In this document: positions 45,131 through 53,928 of the stretch, in pieces
Numbering within the stretch: position 1 is the stretch's first letter
Layout of the letters: each line of letters begins with the position of its first letter
Assembly (NCBI RefSeq): GCF_029589055.1
Contig: NZ_JARQZP010000003.1
Span: forward strand, 310,001 to 374,000
Source of the DNA: Vibrio hannami
GTDB taxonomy: Bacteria > Pseudomonadota > Gammaproteobacteria > Enterobacterales > Vibrionaceae
Length of the DNA stretch: 64,000 nt
Direction: 5' to 3'
Program-made: the position numbers and the translations under genes
Notes under the pieces: generated by a model
The model's database searches: none
What the model saw: only the letters and a program-made list of their open reading frames with translations
Told to the model about the DNA's origin: nothing

Positions 45131-45887
45131 TAATAAATGCGGTCAGCTATACGCAGTAGGCGTAGGTACGGGAGACAGTGAGCTACTTACTCTTAAAGCT
45201 GCACGCCTGATTCAGGAAGCGGACGTCGTTGCCATTCCCGAGAAAAACAAAGGCAAAGCAGATTCGTTTGCATGGGAGATCGTTACTGGTGCTATCGATG
45301 AAGAAAATATCAAAGGCGAGCACTGTTTCTTGCATTTCCCAATGACTCGCGATGCGTCGGTCAATGTACCGGCATGGCAATCCGCTGCGTTAACGATTCT
45401 CGACCGATTAAAGCAGGGTAAATCCGTTGTGTTCGTAACAGAAGGCGACCCATCGGTATTTAGCACCTGGGCATATATTCAGGAAGAACTAGAAGAAATC
45501 GCGCCTGAAGTGGTTCCAGTTATCGTCCCTGGTGTAACTTCCATTACCGCCGTTCCTGCTGCTACCAAGATACCTTTGGCCGATGGCAAAGAGCGTTTTT
45601 GTGTTGTACCCGCGACGTATGGAATCGACTGTCTGGAGTCGTTAGTGAAAGAGTTTGACACCATTATGTTGATCAAAGCAGGACGTATGATCGAGGCACT
45701 TTCAGCGAAGTTAAAAGAGCTTGGTCTTGAAGACACTGCAACCTATGTATCTCATGCGAGCACTGACAAGGAAGAGATCTATCGAAATTTGGATGACGTT
45801 CCGCAAGAGCACCGCTACTTCTCAATGGTTCAGCTTTCTATCCGTACGCGACGTGGTGTGCTTCGTGGCAAGCAGTCAGCAGCGTAA
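45123..45887 (+). CDS. cbiL: CbiL, cobalt-factor II C20-methyltransferase
   Basis: 254 residues of the tetrapyrrole methylase fold: LYAVGVGTGDSELLTLKAAR at the N-terminus, the GEGDPSVFSTWAYI-like EGDPSVFSTWAYI near 103 and VPGVTSITAVPAATKIPL near 137. The wording is typical of CbiL/CobI. It adds the C20 methyl that later leaves with ring contraction. It overlaps cbiET by 8 bp. Confidence 0.92.
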   Translation: MNNNKCGQLYAVGVGTGDSELLTLKAARLIQEADVVAIPEKNKGKADSFAWEIVTGAIDEENIKGEHCFLHFPMTRDASVNVPAWQSAALTILDRLKQGKSVVFVTEGDPSVFSTWAYIQEELEEIAPEVVPVIVPGVTSITAVPAATKIPLADGKERFCVVPATYGIDCLESLVKEFDTIMLIKAGRMIEALSAKLKELGLEDTATYVSHASTDKEEIYRNLDDVPQEHRYFSMVQLSIRTRRGVLRGKQSAA

Positions 45888-45899
45888 CTGGTACTTATA

Positions 45900-47537
45900 A
45901 TGAAACTGGCTATTTACGCTATTACCGCAACGGGAGCAAAACAGGGCGAAAAGCTTAAACGAGCGTTACCTTTTGCTGACCTGTTTGTTGCACCTGTTGC
46001 TTTTGATGATATTGAAAGGGCGCTGCTATTAAACCTACCACTGTCTGGTTTTATCGCGGAACACTTTAATCAGTATGACGGACATATTTTCATTTGTGCG
46101 ACTGGCATTGTCAGCCGGATGATAGCGCCGCTGATTGACGATAAACGTACCGATCCTGCAGTGATCTGCATGGATGAGCAGGGGCAGTTTGTTATTTCTA
46201 TGCTGTCTGGTCATCGTGGTGGAGCAAATGAGCTGACTCAGCGAGTTGCGCACATTGTGAAAGCAACACCTGTGATTACTACGGCATCCGATGTTTCAGA
46301 AAACATCTCAACCGATATGTTAGGCGCGCCATTTGGCTGGAAGTTAGATCCAATTTCGGAGCCGTCAATCACTAAAGTTTCTGCCGCCGTTGTGAATGAT
46401 GAAGCTGTAATTGTGGCTCAAGAGACTGGCGAGAGAAACTGGTGGAAATACGAAAAACGTATGCCCGCCAATATCCTTACCCATACCTCTTTGGAAGGTA
46501 TTCGAAGCAAAGATTTTAAAGGCGCGATACTAATCAGTGACCGAAAGAATCCGGGAATCTCGGACTGGGATAACAAGTTGGTATTATGGCGTCCTAAGTC
46601 TCTGGTTCTTGGACTGGGGTGTGACCGTAACACACCTATTTCTACTCTAAAAGCCGGATTAGAAGCCTTTAGTGAGAAGTTTAATCTCACTTTGGATTCA
46701 GTACAGGCAATTGCAAGTATCGAGCTTAAAGCGGATGAAGTCGGGCTTAACGAGTTATCTGCGGAAATGCAGTGGCCGTTTGTCACCTTTGCCGCAGATC
46801 AGCTTGATGGAATCGAAGGTATTGAAAACCCTTCGGACTACGTGAAGAAAGTGACTGGCAGCAATTCAGTCGCTGAAGCCGCTGCGCTTAAGTTAAGCAA
46901 TACCAACCAGTTAGTTGTTGCTAAATGGGCGTTTAAGCAAGATGGCTTCAATATGACAGTGGCTTGCTGTCGTAAAGAATTCAGCGAACCTTTGGTAAGG
47001 CATAAGCGCAAAAATTGGTTTGGGGCAAAGAAACATGGCAGCGAAGAGCGCCATGGCGATAAATCTTTGCCTGCGTCTTCAACTGAAATCGAAACCAAAG
47101 AGATCAAAGTAAATGCACATGGTAGCGAAGTGGTTGAAGGCTATCAGTGCAAGCCGAAACACGTTGATTTAGACAGGCCAATGCTGTTCCACAAGCACCA
47201 TATCCTGCTTTGCGAAGGCAAGCGTTGTGCAAAAGCCGGAAGCAAGAATCTGGCTCATGATCTACGAGGCATTCTAAAAGAACTTGGGCTGTCGAAAGGC
47301 GATAAGCGCATCAAGATCAGCCGCACCATGTGTGCGGGTGCATGCAGGAATCGTTCGACTATGGTGATTTACGAACGCTCAGAACAACCATCAGAAAACC
47401 ATGCACAGTGGTTGCGTGGAGTAGAAGAGTTTACCGAACAACGATGGCGCGAAGTATTCACAGCGCTTGCTGAAGGTAAGCCGTTAACCCAAATTATTGA
47501 AAACAAGTACTTCGCGGCAGTAGACGCGGCGGAATGA
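45900..47537 (+). CDS. cbiG: CbiG with C-terminal [2Fe-2S] ferredoxin domain
   Basis: 545 residues, longer than usual CbiG (about 350). Residues 1-370 are cobalt-precorrin-5A hydrolase, with IFICATGIVSRMIAPLI near 62, VISMLSGHRGGANELTQ near 97 and SLVLGLGCDRNTPIS near 235, plus a GSNSVAEAAALKLS segment near 320. A basic, His-rich linker (370-430) follows. Residues 430-530 read as a thioredoxin-like [2Fe-2S] ferredoxin, with CEGKRC and CAGAC cysteine pairs. CbiG opens the ring lactone and releases acetaldehyde. The added redox domain may serve the reductive or cobalt-handling steps of the operon. Confidence 0.9.
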   Translation: MKLAIYAITATGAKQGEKLKRALPFADLFVAPVAFDDIERALLLNLPLSGFIAEHFNQYDGHIFICATGIVSRMIAPLIDDKRTDPAVICMDEQGQFVISMLSGHRGGANELTQRVAHIVKATPVITTASDVSENISTDMLGAPFGWKLDPISEPSITKVSAAVVNDEAVIVAQETGERNWWKYEKRMPANILTHTSLEGIRSKDFKGAILISDRKNPGISDWDNKLVLWRPKSLVLGLGCDRNTPISTLKAGLEAFSEKFNLTLDSVQAIASIELKADEVGLNELSAEMQWPFVTFAADQLDGIEGIENPSDYVKKVTGSNSVAEAAALKLSNTNQLVVAKWAFKQDGFNMTVACCRKEFSEPLVRHKRKNWFGAKKHGSEERHGDKSLPASSTEIETKEIKVNAHGSEVVEGYQCKPKHVDLDRPMLFHKHHILLCEGKRCAKAGSKNLAHDLRGILKELGLSKGDKRIKISRTMCAGACRNRSTMVIYERSEQPSENHAQWLRGVEEFTEQRWREVFTALAEGKPLTQIIENKYFAAVDAAE

Positions 47538-47547
47538 TAAGAAAGAC

Positions 47548-48386
47548 ATGAAAAGATTAAGACATTACACAAAAGGCACCGCGATTGTACTGAGCTGTTT
47601 TGGCTCAGTGGTAGAGCAGGGGCGCTATCAGGAACTTCAAGAAAAGGTTCAGGCTCGCTACCCGCAATGTACCGTGCGGGTGGCTGTGAGTTCTCGTATG
47701 GTGATTAAAAAGCTGGCAGCGAAAGGTGAGCAACATCAGCACTTACCATCGGTACTGGCGTCTCTTGATATGGAAGGCTACCAGCGCATTCTGGTGGTTT
47801 CCTGCTACCTTTTCCCGACCGATGAGCACAAGCAGGTGGAAATGATTGTAGAAGGGTTTAAAAACTTCTCCCTATCTGCAATTGACTATACTCCTGCGAT
47901 TATCCACCACACCCACAGAGCAAATGATTTGCTGTCTACTCTCAACTCCCGTTTTCAGTCCGGCAGTGATATCAATCTCTTTGTTCATCACGGTGCGCCA
48001 TATCTGGATAACCCGGGGCATCAGGCTATCAGCTACTGCGATACGTTGTTGTCACAACTTTCGCCCAAAAACATCTCCTGCTCACTGGAAGGTGCAATGC
48101 CATTTGACCTGCTGCAAACCACTATTAAGGGCAAGTTCGAAGGCGATACTAAGCCTGTGCTACGAATCATTCCGCTTCTGCTGGTATCCGGCAACCATTT
48201 TGTGAAAGACATGGTGGAAATCATGCTCAGCTATCTGAACAGTGCGATGTTCAGATAGCTGAAGGTGACAACGGAGAATCATTTAATCTTCTCTCATTGG
48301 ATGCGGTAACAGACATTATATTCACCCAGATTGAACAGGGTCTGGTTCGACTAAAAGCGCCAGCTGAGGAGGCGAACGTTGGCTAA
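47548..48386 (+). pseudogene. cbiK: Cytoplasmic CbiK-like cobaltochelatase, frameshifted
   Basis: No signal peptide. The first 236 codons show AIVLSCFGSVVEQGRY, the Cys/His-containing VVSCYLFPTDEHKQVEMIV near 90, FVHHGAPYLDNPGHQ near 150 and the His of LLVSGNHFVKDMVEI near 213, in the same order as CbiK. The frame then ends early at 48258. With one extra A after CTGAA (near 48240) it continues as QCDVQIAEGDNGESFNLLSL and on to a stop at 48386, overlapping cbiH. The chelatase core is complete before the break. Activity might therefore survive loss of the last 45 residues. Confidence 0.78.
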
Positions 48387-49200
48387 ATTATATCTAGTGG
48401 GACTTGGTCCCGGCAGTCTGGACCTGATGTCCGTTCGTGCACAAGAAGTGATTAAAAGCGTAGATGTGGTAGTGGGTTATGGCTTGTACGTAAAGCTCAT
48501 CGCATCACTTATTGATACGCAAACCCTGGTCAGAACCGGGATGACCAAAGAGTGGCAGCGCGCTGATGCGGCAATCAAACATGTGCAGGAAGGTAAAGAC
48601 GTCGCGCTTGTCTGTTCTGGTGATGCTGGCATGTATGCTATGTCGCCATTGGTATTTGAGCTGCTTTCATCTCAGGATATTGATATCGAAGTAGAAACCG
48701 TACCAGGCATTACGGCTGCTAACGCTTGTGCATCGCTGGTGGGTGCGCCACTTGGCCACGATAGTTGTACGATTTCTTTGTCTGATCTGCTGACTCCATG
48801 GGAAGTGATTATCAGAAGAATTGAAGCCGCAGCAATGGCCGATTTCGCAATTACCTTCTATAACCCACGCTCTAAAAAGCGTCAGAATCATATTATCGAA
48901 GCGCAGCAAATCCTGCTAAAGCACAGACCAGCAGACACGCCAGTCGCGGTAGTTAACGCAGCTTATCGTGAAGAACAAAGCGTACAGCTTTCTACACTGG
49001 ATAAATTTACCGAGCTTGAGTTTGGTATGAATGCCGCCGTAATTGTGGGTAACGAAAGCAGTTATCGCTTTAACGATTTGATCGTGACACCGCGTGGATA
49101 CAAAAACAAATACACACTGGAAGATGGAGAAACTCGAGAAGGGCAAACTCCAGGGCGCTCTCTAAAACAAGAATCAGAAAAAAGTGAGGATGTAGCATGA
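48379..49200 (+). CDS. cbiH: CbiH, cobalt-factor III C17-methyltransferase (ring contraction)
   Basis: 273 residues starting with TTG at 48379, six bases after a perfect AGGAGG. The methylase motifs are LYLVGLGPGSLDLMSVRAQE at the start, VCSGDAGMYAMSPLVFELL near 75, and VPGITAANACASLVGAPLGHD near 112 with SLSDLLTPWEVIIRR, which is diagnostic for CbiH/CobJ. It contracts the ring and methylates C17. The last 30 residues are charged and not conserved. Confidence 0.92.
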   Translation: MAKLYLVGLGPGSLDLMSVRAQEVIKSVDVVVGYGLYVKLIASLIDTQTLVRTGMTKEWQRADAAIKHVQEGKDVALVCSGDAGMYAMSPLVFELLSSQDIDIEVETVPGITAANACASLVGAPLGHDSCTISLSDLLTPWEVIIRRIEAAAMADFAITFYNPRSKKRQNHIIEAQQILLKHRPADTPVAVVNAAYREEQSVQLSTLDKFTELEFGMNAAVIVGNESSYRFNDLIVTPRGYKNKYTLEDGETREGQTPGRSLKQESEKSEDVA

Positions 49201-49994
49201 CCGTTTATTTTATTGGTGCCGGACCGGGCGACCCGGATTTAATTACCGTTAAAGGCGCAAAGTTGGTAGAAACCTGCCCGGTGATCCTGTACGCAGGAAG
49301 CCTTGTACCAAAAGCCGTTATTGAACGTGCTCGTCCTGATGCGAAAGTTTACGATTCCGCTAGTATGGATTTGGATGACATTACTAAGGTTTACACCGAT
49401 GCGCATGCAAAGGGCGAAGACGTTGCCCGTGTGCAAACGGGCGATCTTTCCATTTACTCTTCACTTGCCGAGCAGACTCGTCGCTTAAACGACTTAGGCA
49501 TCGACTGGAAAGTGATTCCGGGTGTTTCGTCGTTCCAGGCATCTGCTGCAGCGCTTGGTCAGGAGCTCACGTTACCTGAAGAGTGCCAGACTATTATCCT
49601 ATCCCGCGCATCTGGTAGAACACCAGTGCCTGAAAAAGAGAATCTGAAAGCACTGGCGAGTCACGAAGCGACATTGTGTTTGTTCCTGAGTGCAACTCTA
49701 ATCCGAAAAGTGGTGCGTGAACTCAGCGATGTTTATCCGCAAAACTGGCCGGTTTGTGTGGTTGAGAAAGCATCCCACCCTGAGCAGCGCATTATCCGGG
49801 GAACACTAGCGGATATCGCAGAAAAAATGCATGAAGCGAACATTAAATCTACTGCGATGATCATCGTGAGTAAGGTATTTGCTATCGATGATTTTGTTGA
49901 TTCTAAACTTTATGACCCGACTTTCTCCCACGCTTGCCGAAAAGCCAAAGTCGTTGAAGCAGAGCCGGTAACAGAAGGAGAAAGCCATGAATAA
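49197..49994 (+). CDS. cbiF: CbiF, cobalt-precorrin-4 C11-methyltransferase
   Basis: 265 residues. VYFIGAGPGDPDLITVKGAK, YAGSLVPKAVIERARPDA and VARVQTGDLSIYSSLAEQ are the standard CbiF/CobM motifs, followed by VIPGVSSFQASAAALGQELTLPE and ASGRTPVPEKE. It overlaps cbiH by 4 bp (ATGA) and cobA by 8 bp. Confidence 0.94.
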   Translation: MTVYFIGAGPGDPDLITVKGAKLVETCPVILYAGSLVPKAVIERARPDAKVYDSASMDLDDITKVYTDAHAKGEDVARVQTGDLSIYSSLAEQTRRLNDLGIDWKVIPGVSSFQASAAALGQELTLPEECQTIILSRASGRTPVPEKENLKALASHEATLCLFLSATLIRKVVRELSDVYPQNWPVCVVEKASHPEQRIIRGTLADIAEKMHEANIKSTAMIIVSKVFAIDDFVDSKLYDPTFSHACRKAKVVEAEPVTEGESHE

Positions 49995-51360
49995 GGGAAA
50001 AGTCTATCTTATCGGCGCGGGTCCTGGTGATCCGGGTTTGCTGACTTGCCGTGCGAAACAACTGCTGGCGGATTGTGATGTGGTTTGTTATGACAAACTG
50101 GTGAGTGCAGCGATCTTATCCACTATTCCGGAAGGCGTTCAGATTCATCAGGTTGGTTACCTTGGTTATCAGGGCACTCATATCGATTATGGTATGCACC
50201 CGGATGTGCTTGAGTTTGCATTGGCTGGTAAGTCAGTGGCTCGCCTGAAAGCGGGTGACCCTTGTATTTTTGGTCGCACAACAGAAGAGTGCCGTGACCT
50301 GAAAGAGAAGGGCATTCCATACGAAATCATTCCTGGAATCACTGCAGCATTAGGTGCTGCGTCATACTCAGGTTTCCCGCTAACAAGTGGTGGTGTCGCG
50401 TCAAGCGTGACTTTTGTTAGTGGTCATAAGAATACCAAAGCACTTAACTCATGGAGCCGTCTTGGTCCTGATGGCGGTACGTTAGTGCTGTATATGGGCG
50501 CGAAGAAGCTTTCTGAACATACAAAAAATCTGATTGAGAACGGCAAAGACAAAAACACACCAATTGCTTTGATCAGTTCTGCAACAAGTGCGGATCATGG
50601 CTGCATCACTGGCACGCTGGAAACCATAGCGGATAACGTAGAGAAGGCTGGATATAAAGGGCCAGCGTTAGTGATTATCGGAGAAGTGGTTGAGCAGGCG
50701 GATGAACTGGACTGGCGAAATCAGTTACCGCTGACTGGCGTAAGAATGCTTACCTGTGGTCAGTATGAGGAGCTGAAATCACTTCGGAATGCTGGTGCGG
50801 AAGTGATAGCGGTTGAAAACTTGCCGGTTAACTCTCTGCTTGATAACGAAGACCTTGAGTATCTAACTTCTCTGTCAGAGCTTAACTTCAGTGACCTGCC
50901 GTCCTTTAAAGTGTGGTGGCGCGCAGTGAAAGTGAATCATTGGGACATTCGTAAGTTCAGTATGCCTATGGGCAGTGACAACCGCTACGTAAGGCAAGCG
51001 CTGAGTGATATTGGAATCCGACCGGAAAACCTTTCTGATAAGGCAGTAACGCTAACGCTTAGCGAAGAAAAAGCTTTTGGTGAAAAAGAGAAATTCTATT
51101 TAGCTGGCCGAATGGAAAGTGAGCCTCAACACTATGCATTGCCAGAGGTAGAGTGGGTATTGGTTGAAAATATAGCGGTGTTCCAGTCTATTGCTCAGCA
51201 TCACCCGGATGTAATCGAAAATGCTCAGCTAGTACCGCTGAACGAAGAAGTAAGAGAGTGGGCAATAGCGAATGATTACTTAGCTGAGAGCAACGACATT
51301 CCAGAGTTTGTTGATATTACCGATCTGGAACAATCATGCGAGCGAGCAGATGTTGCCTGA
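49987..51360 (+). CDS. cobA: CobA uroporphyrinogen-III C-methyltransferase with a HemD-like C-terminal domain
   Basis: 457 residues. Residues 1-245 are SUMT: VYLIGAGPGDPGLLTCRAKQ, YDKLVS, VARLKAGDPCIFGRTTEE and IPGITAALGAASYSGFPLT. It makes precorrin-2 from uroporphyrinogen III. Residues 250-457 begin TGVRMLTCGQYEELKSLRNAG and end in an acidic tail. By position and secondary-structure rhythm this looks like a divergent uroporphyrinogen-III synthase domain, as in known CobA-HemD fusions, but the conservation is weak. No cbiJ reductase gene is seen in the operon, and whether this domain contributes another function is open. Confidence 0.85.
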   Translation: MNKGKVYLIGAGPGDPGLLTCRAKQLLADCDVVCYDKLVSAAILSTIPEGVQIHQVGYLGYQGTHIDYGMHPDVLEFALAGKSVARLKAGDPCIFGRTTEECRDLKEKGIPYEIIPGITAALGAASYSGFPLTSGGVASSVTFVSGHKNTKALNSWSRLGPDGGTLVLYMGAKKLSEHTKNLIENGKDKNTPIALISSATSADHGCITGTLETIADNVEKAGYKGPALVIIGEVVEQADELDWRNQLPLTGVRMLTCGQYEELKSLRNAGAEVIAVENLPVNSLLDNEDLEYLTSLSELNFSDLPSFKVWWRAVKVNHWDIRKFSMPMGSDNRYVRQALSDIGIRPENLSDKAVTLTLSEEKAFGEKEKFYLAGRMESEPQHYALPEVEWVLVENIAVFQSIAQHHPDVIENAQLVPLNEEVREWAIANDYLAESNDIPEFVDITDLEQSCERADVA

Positions 51361-52323
51361 ATACACGCTATCGGATGACCTAAGCCTGCTGGCAAGTGCG
51401 TTGGCAGTTGTTTTCGCGCTATGGATTGATAAGTGTTTGGGCGAGCCCCGCCGCTTTCATCCTTTGGTAGGTTTCGGTTATCTGGTTAAACGTATTGAAA
51501 CATTTTGTCGAAGCATTTCGTTTCTCAGTGAGGAACAGCAAGGTTTGTTTGCCTGGTTGTTAGCGGTGGTTCCACTGGTCATCGGAACGGAGTATCTGGT
51601 TGTGTTTGCACTGGAACTCAATATAGTGTTCTGGTTTGTACTCAATGTAGTGATTCTTTATCTCACTATCGGTGGGCGAAGTTTGATTCAACATGCGGAC
51701 AATATTTATCAGCCGCTTAAAGTTGGTGATATTGAGGGTGCGCGCTATCAGGTATCCATGATCGTAAGCCGGAATACTGAAAAAATGGAAGTGAAAGATA
51801 TCACCTCTTCTGCTATTGAGTCGGTATTAGAAAATGGTAATGATGCCGTGTTCGCTCCGATGATCTGGTTCTTGATCTTAGGTGCTCCAGGTGCAGTATT
51901 GTTAAGGCTTGCCAATACTCTGGATGCCATGTGGGGTTACAAAAACGAAAAGTACATAAATTTTGGCTTTATTAGCGCCAAGGTAGATGATTTCTTAGGT
52001 TGGTTACCTGCCAGAGCTACCGCTTTGGCTTATGCCTTTCAGGGGATTTCAGTAATGCAATTACCTGCTGGAGGACACAAGCCAAAGAGTGTAGTAGTCC
52101 AAATGGTGGCGTTGTCATGACGAGTGGTGCCGGTGCGCTGAATGTCACTATAGGTGGCCCTACCTATTATCACGGGGTACTGCATGACAAAAAAACGATG
52201 GGAACAGGAGAGTATGCCAATGCTGACTCTATTCCTGCCGCGAATAAACTGGTTGAACGCGGAAGCTTTATGCTGAGTTATCTATGGTTAGCTTTCGCTT
52301 GCGTCATTGTAGGAGTAATTTAA
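51350..52323 (+). pseudogene. cbiB: CbiB adenosylcobinamide-phosphate synthase, frameshifted
   Basis: Membrane protein with LGEPRRFHPLVGFGYLVKRIE near 32, SMIVSRNTEKM near 125, and FAPMIWFLILGAPGAVLLRLANTLDAMWGY in outline. The frame breaks at CAGGGGATTTC (near 52042). One more G restores DFSNAITCWRTQAKECSSPNGG and joins a second part (ALNVTIGGPTYYHG, ADSIPAANKLVERGS) ending at 52323. Restored length is about 324 residues, normal for CbiB, which attaches the aminopropanol phosphate arm. The ATG at 51350 overlaps the cobA end; earlier starts are possible. A homopolymer error is quite possible. Confidence 0.85.
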
Positions 52324-53399
52324 TGACGATTAAACATGGTGGCAATTTGATAGAGATTGCTGCCCGATATGGCACAGAGCCCACAGAGTGGCTCGACCTT
52401 TCAACAGGAGTGAGCCCGTTTACCTACCCTGTAGGTGACATTCCAACATCCGTTTGGAACCGACTTCCTGAAACTAATGATGGATTAGAACCAGCAGCGA
52501 AAGTGTATTACGACGCGGCGTTTGAACCGATAGCCGTATCTGGTTCTCAGGCTGCAATTATGGCTCTTCCAGGGGGCATCACCCTTGAGCTAGGGCGCTG
52601 TGGAACCATTGCGTTGCCAAGAGTGGGGTACAAAGAGCATCAGCACGCATGGAGTAGTTTTGAACAGGATGGCAACGAGTGGGAAATCGAGTTCTATGAC
52701 GACTTTCCAACGGCGCAGCAGATAGAAACCTGCGATGTTATTCTGATAATCAATCCAAATAACCCAAGCGGAAAGTTTACCGAGCAGGAACAGTTGCACA
52801 AAGTTTTAAGCAACAAAGAGCAAAAAGGCGGTTATCTGATAGTAGATGAGGCGTTTGCGGATTGCACTCCAGAAATCTCTATGCTGAACCCTTACAAACA
52901 TAGCGACAACCTGATTGTTCTACGTTCAGTAGGAAAGTTCTTTGGCCTTGCCGGAGCAAGAGTTGGATTTGTATTTGCTAAGTCGGTCATAAAATCTTTG
53001 CTTGAAGAAACACTCGGCCCATGGACAGTAACAGGGCCTGCCCGTTGGGTGATGAAAAACGCGCTTCAGGATATGAAATGGCAAGAAGCGACAGCAAAGA
53101 GAATTGCAGACGATTCTGAACGGTTAAATCAGCTACTCGATAGCAAACTCGATTGCAAGCGAGCCGGGACGCAGCTATTCACTACGGTATATATGCCAGA
53201 TGCACAAGCGTGCCACGAGTTGCTATGTCGCCAACAGGTGCTGACAAGACTGTGTGATGAGAAAAATGCCATTCGCTTTGGATTGCCTGAAACTGAGGCT
53301 CAGTGGCAGCAACTAGAGTGTGCTTTAAATTCGCTACATAAAAGCCTAGTTCGTCATTCCTGCGAAGGCAGGAATCTCTCAAAAAATAGTGAGGTTTAA
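52323..53399 (+). CDS. cobD: CobD, threonine-phosphate decarboxylase (aminotransferase fold)
   Basis: 358 residues from ATG 52323, overlapping the cbiB stop (TAATG). It is a PLP fold-type I enzyme: IKHGGNLIEIAARYG at the start, LDLSTGVSPFTYP, IINPNNPSGKFT near 141, VDEAFADCTPE near 173, and the PLP lysine in VLRSVGKFFGLAGARVGF near 205. CobD makes the aminopropanol phosphate used by CbiB. The last 15 residues (SCEGRNLSKNSEV and before) come from a small palindromic repeat inserted at the 3' end. Confidence 0.93.
   Translation: MTIKHGGNLIEIAARYGTEPTEWLDLSTGVSPFTYPVGDIPTSVWNRLPETNDGLEPAAKVYYDAAFEPIAVSGSQAAIMALPGGITLELGRCGTIALPRVGYKEHQHAWSSFEQDGNEWEIEFYDDFPTAQQIETCDVILIINPNNPSGKFTEQEQLHKVLSNKEQKGGYLIVDEAFADCTPEISMLNPYKHSDNLIVLRSVGKFFGLAGARVGFVFAKSVIKSLLEETLGPWTVTGPARWVMKNALQDMKWQEATAKRIADDSERLNQLLDSKLDCKRAGTQLFTTVYMPDAQACHELLCRQQVLTRLCDEKNAIRFGLPETEAQWQQLECALNSLHKSLVRHSCEGRNLSKNSEV
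53352..53376. repeat. REP-like palindrome in the 3' end of cobD
   Basis: CGTCATTCCTGCGAAGGCAGGAATC in outline: CGTCATT, then TTCCTGC-GAAG-GCAGGAA. This is the widespread short genomic palindrome usually written CGTCATTCCCGCG. Here it supplies codons for RHSCEGRNL. Confidence 0.85.
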
Positions 53400-53404
53400 A
53401 TTCA

Positions 53405-53926
53405 ATGAGTAATGTAGAACTTATCCTCGGTGGAGCCAGATCGGGTAAAAGCAGCTATGCCGAACGCGTTGCAAAAGAGTCTGGCAAAAGCGTTATTTAT
53501 ATCGCGACATCTGAAGTGCGTGATGAAGAGATGGCAAAGCGCGTCGAGCTGCATAAAGCGCAAAGACCATCAGAATGGCTGGCGGTAGAAGAGCCGTTTG
53601 CCCTTTCTGACGCACTAAAACAGCACAGCACGCCAGATAACTGCATCTTGGTCGATTGTTTAACACTATGGTTAAGCAACTCACTCTTTGGAGATACTGA
53701 TAAAGAGTGGGCAGATGCAAAAGCCGAGTTTTTACAGACACTGACGGAACTACCCGGACAGGTACTGTTGGTCAGCAACGAAGTGGGTTGCGGCATTGTA
53801 CCTATGGGTGAAATAAACCGCCGATACGTGGATGAAGCAGGGTGGCTACATCAGGCAATTGCTGCACAGGTCTCTAAGGTCACACTAGTGACAGCGGGAC
53901 TGCCATTAACTCTTAAAGGAGAATAA
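53405..53926 (+). CDS. cobU: CobU, adenosylcobinamide kinase/guanylyltransferase
   Basis: 173 residues. The P-loop GGARSGKSSYAE starts at residue 9, YIATSEVRDEEMAKRVELHKAQRP covers residues 32-55 and carries the nucleotide-accepting His, DCLTLWLSN is near 85, and VSNEVGCGIVP is near 123. The enzyme phosphorylates adenosylcobinamide and transfers GMP to it. It lies five bases after cobD and two before the cobT-like gene. Confidence 0.94.
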   Translation: MSNVELILGGARSGKSSYAERVAKESGKSVIYIATSEVRDEEMAKRVELHKAQRPSEWLAVEEPFALSDALKQHSTPDNCILVDCLTLWLSNSLFGDTDKEWADAKAEFLQTLTELPGQVLLVSNEVGCGIVPMGEINRRYVDEAGWLHQAIAAQVSKVTLVTAGLPLTLKGE

Positions 53927-53928
53927 TT

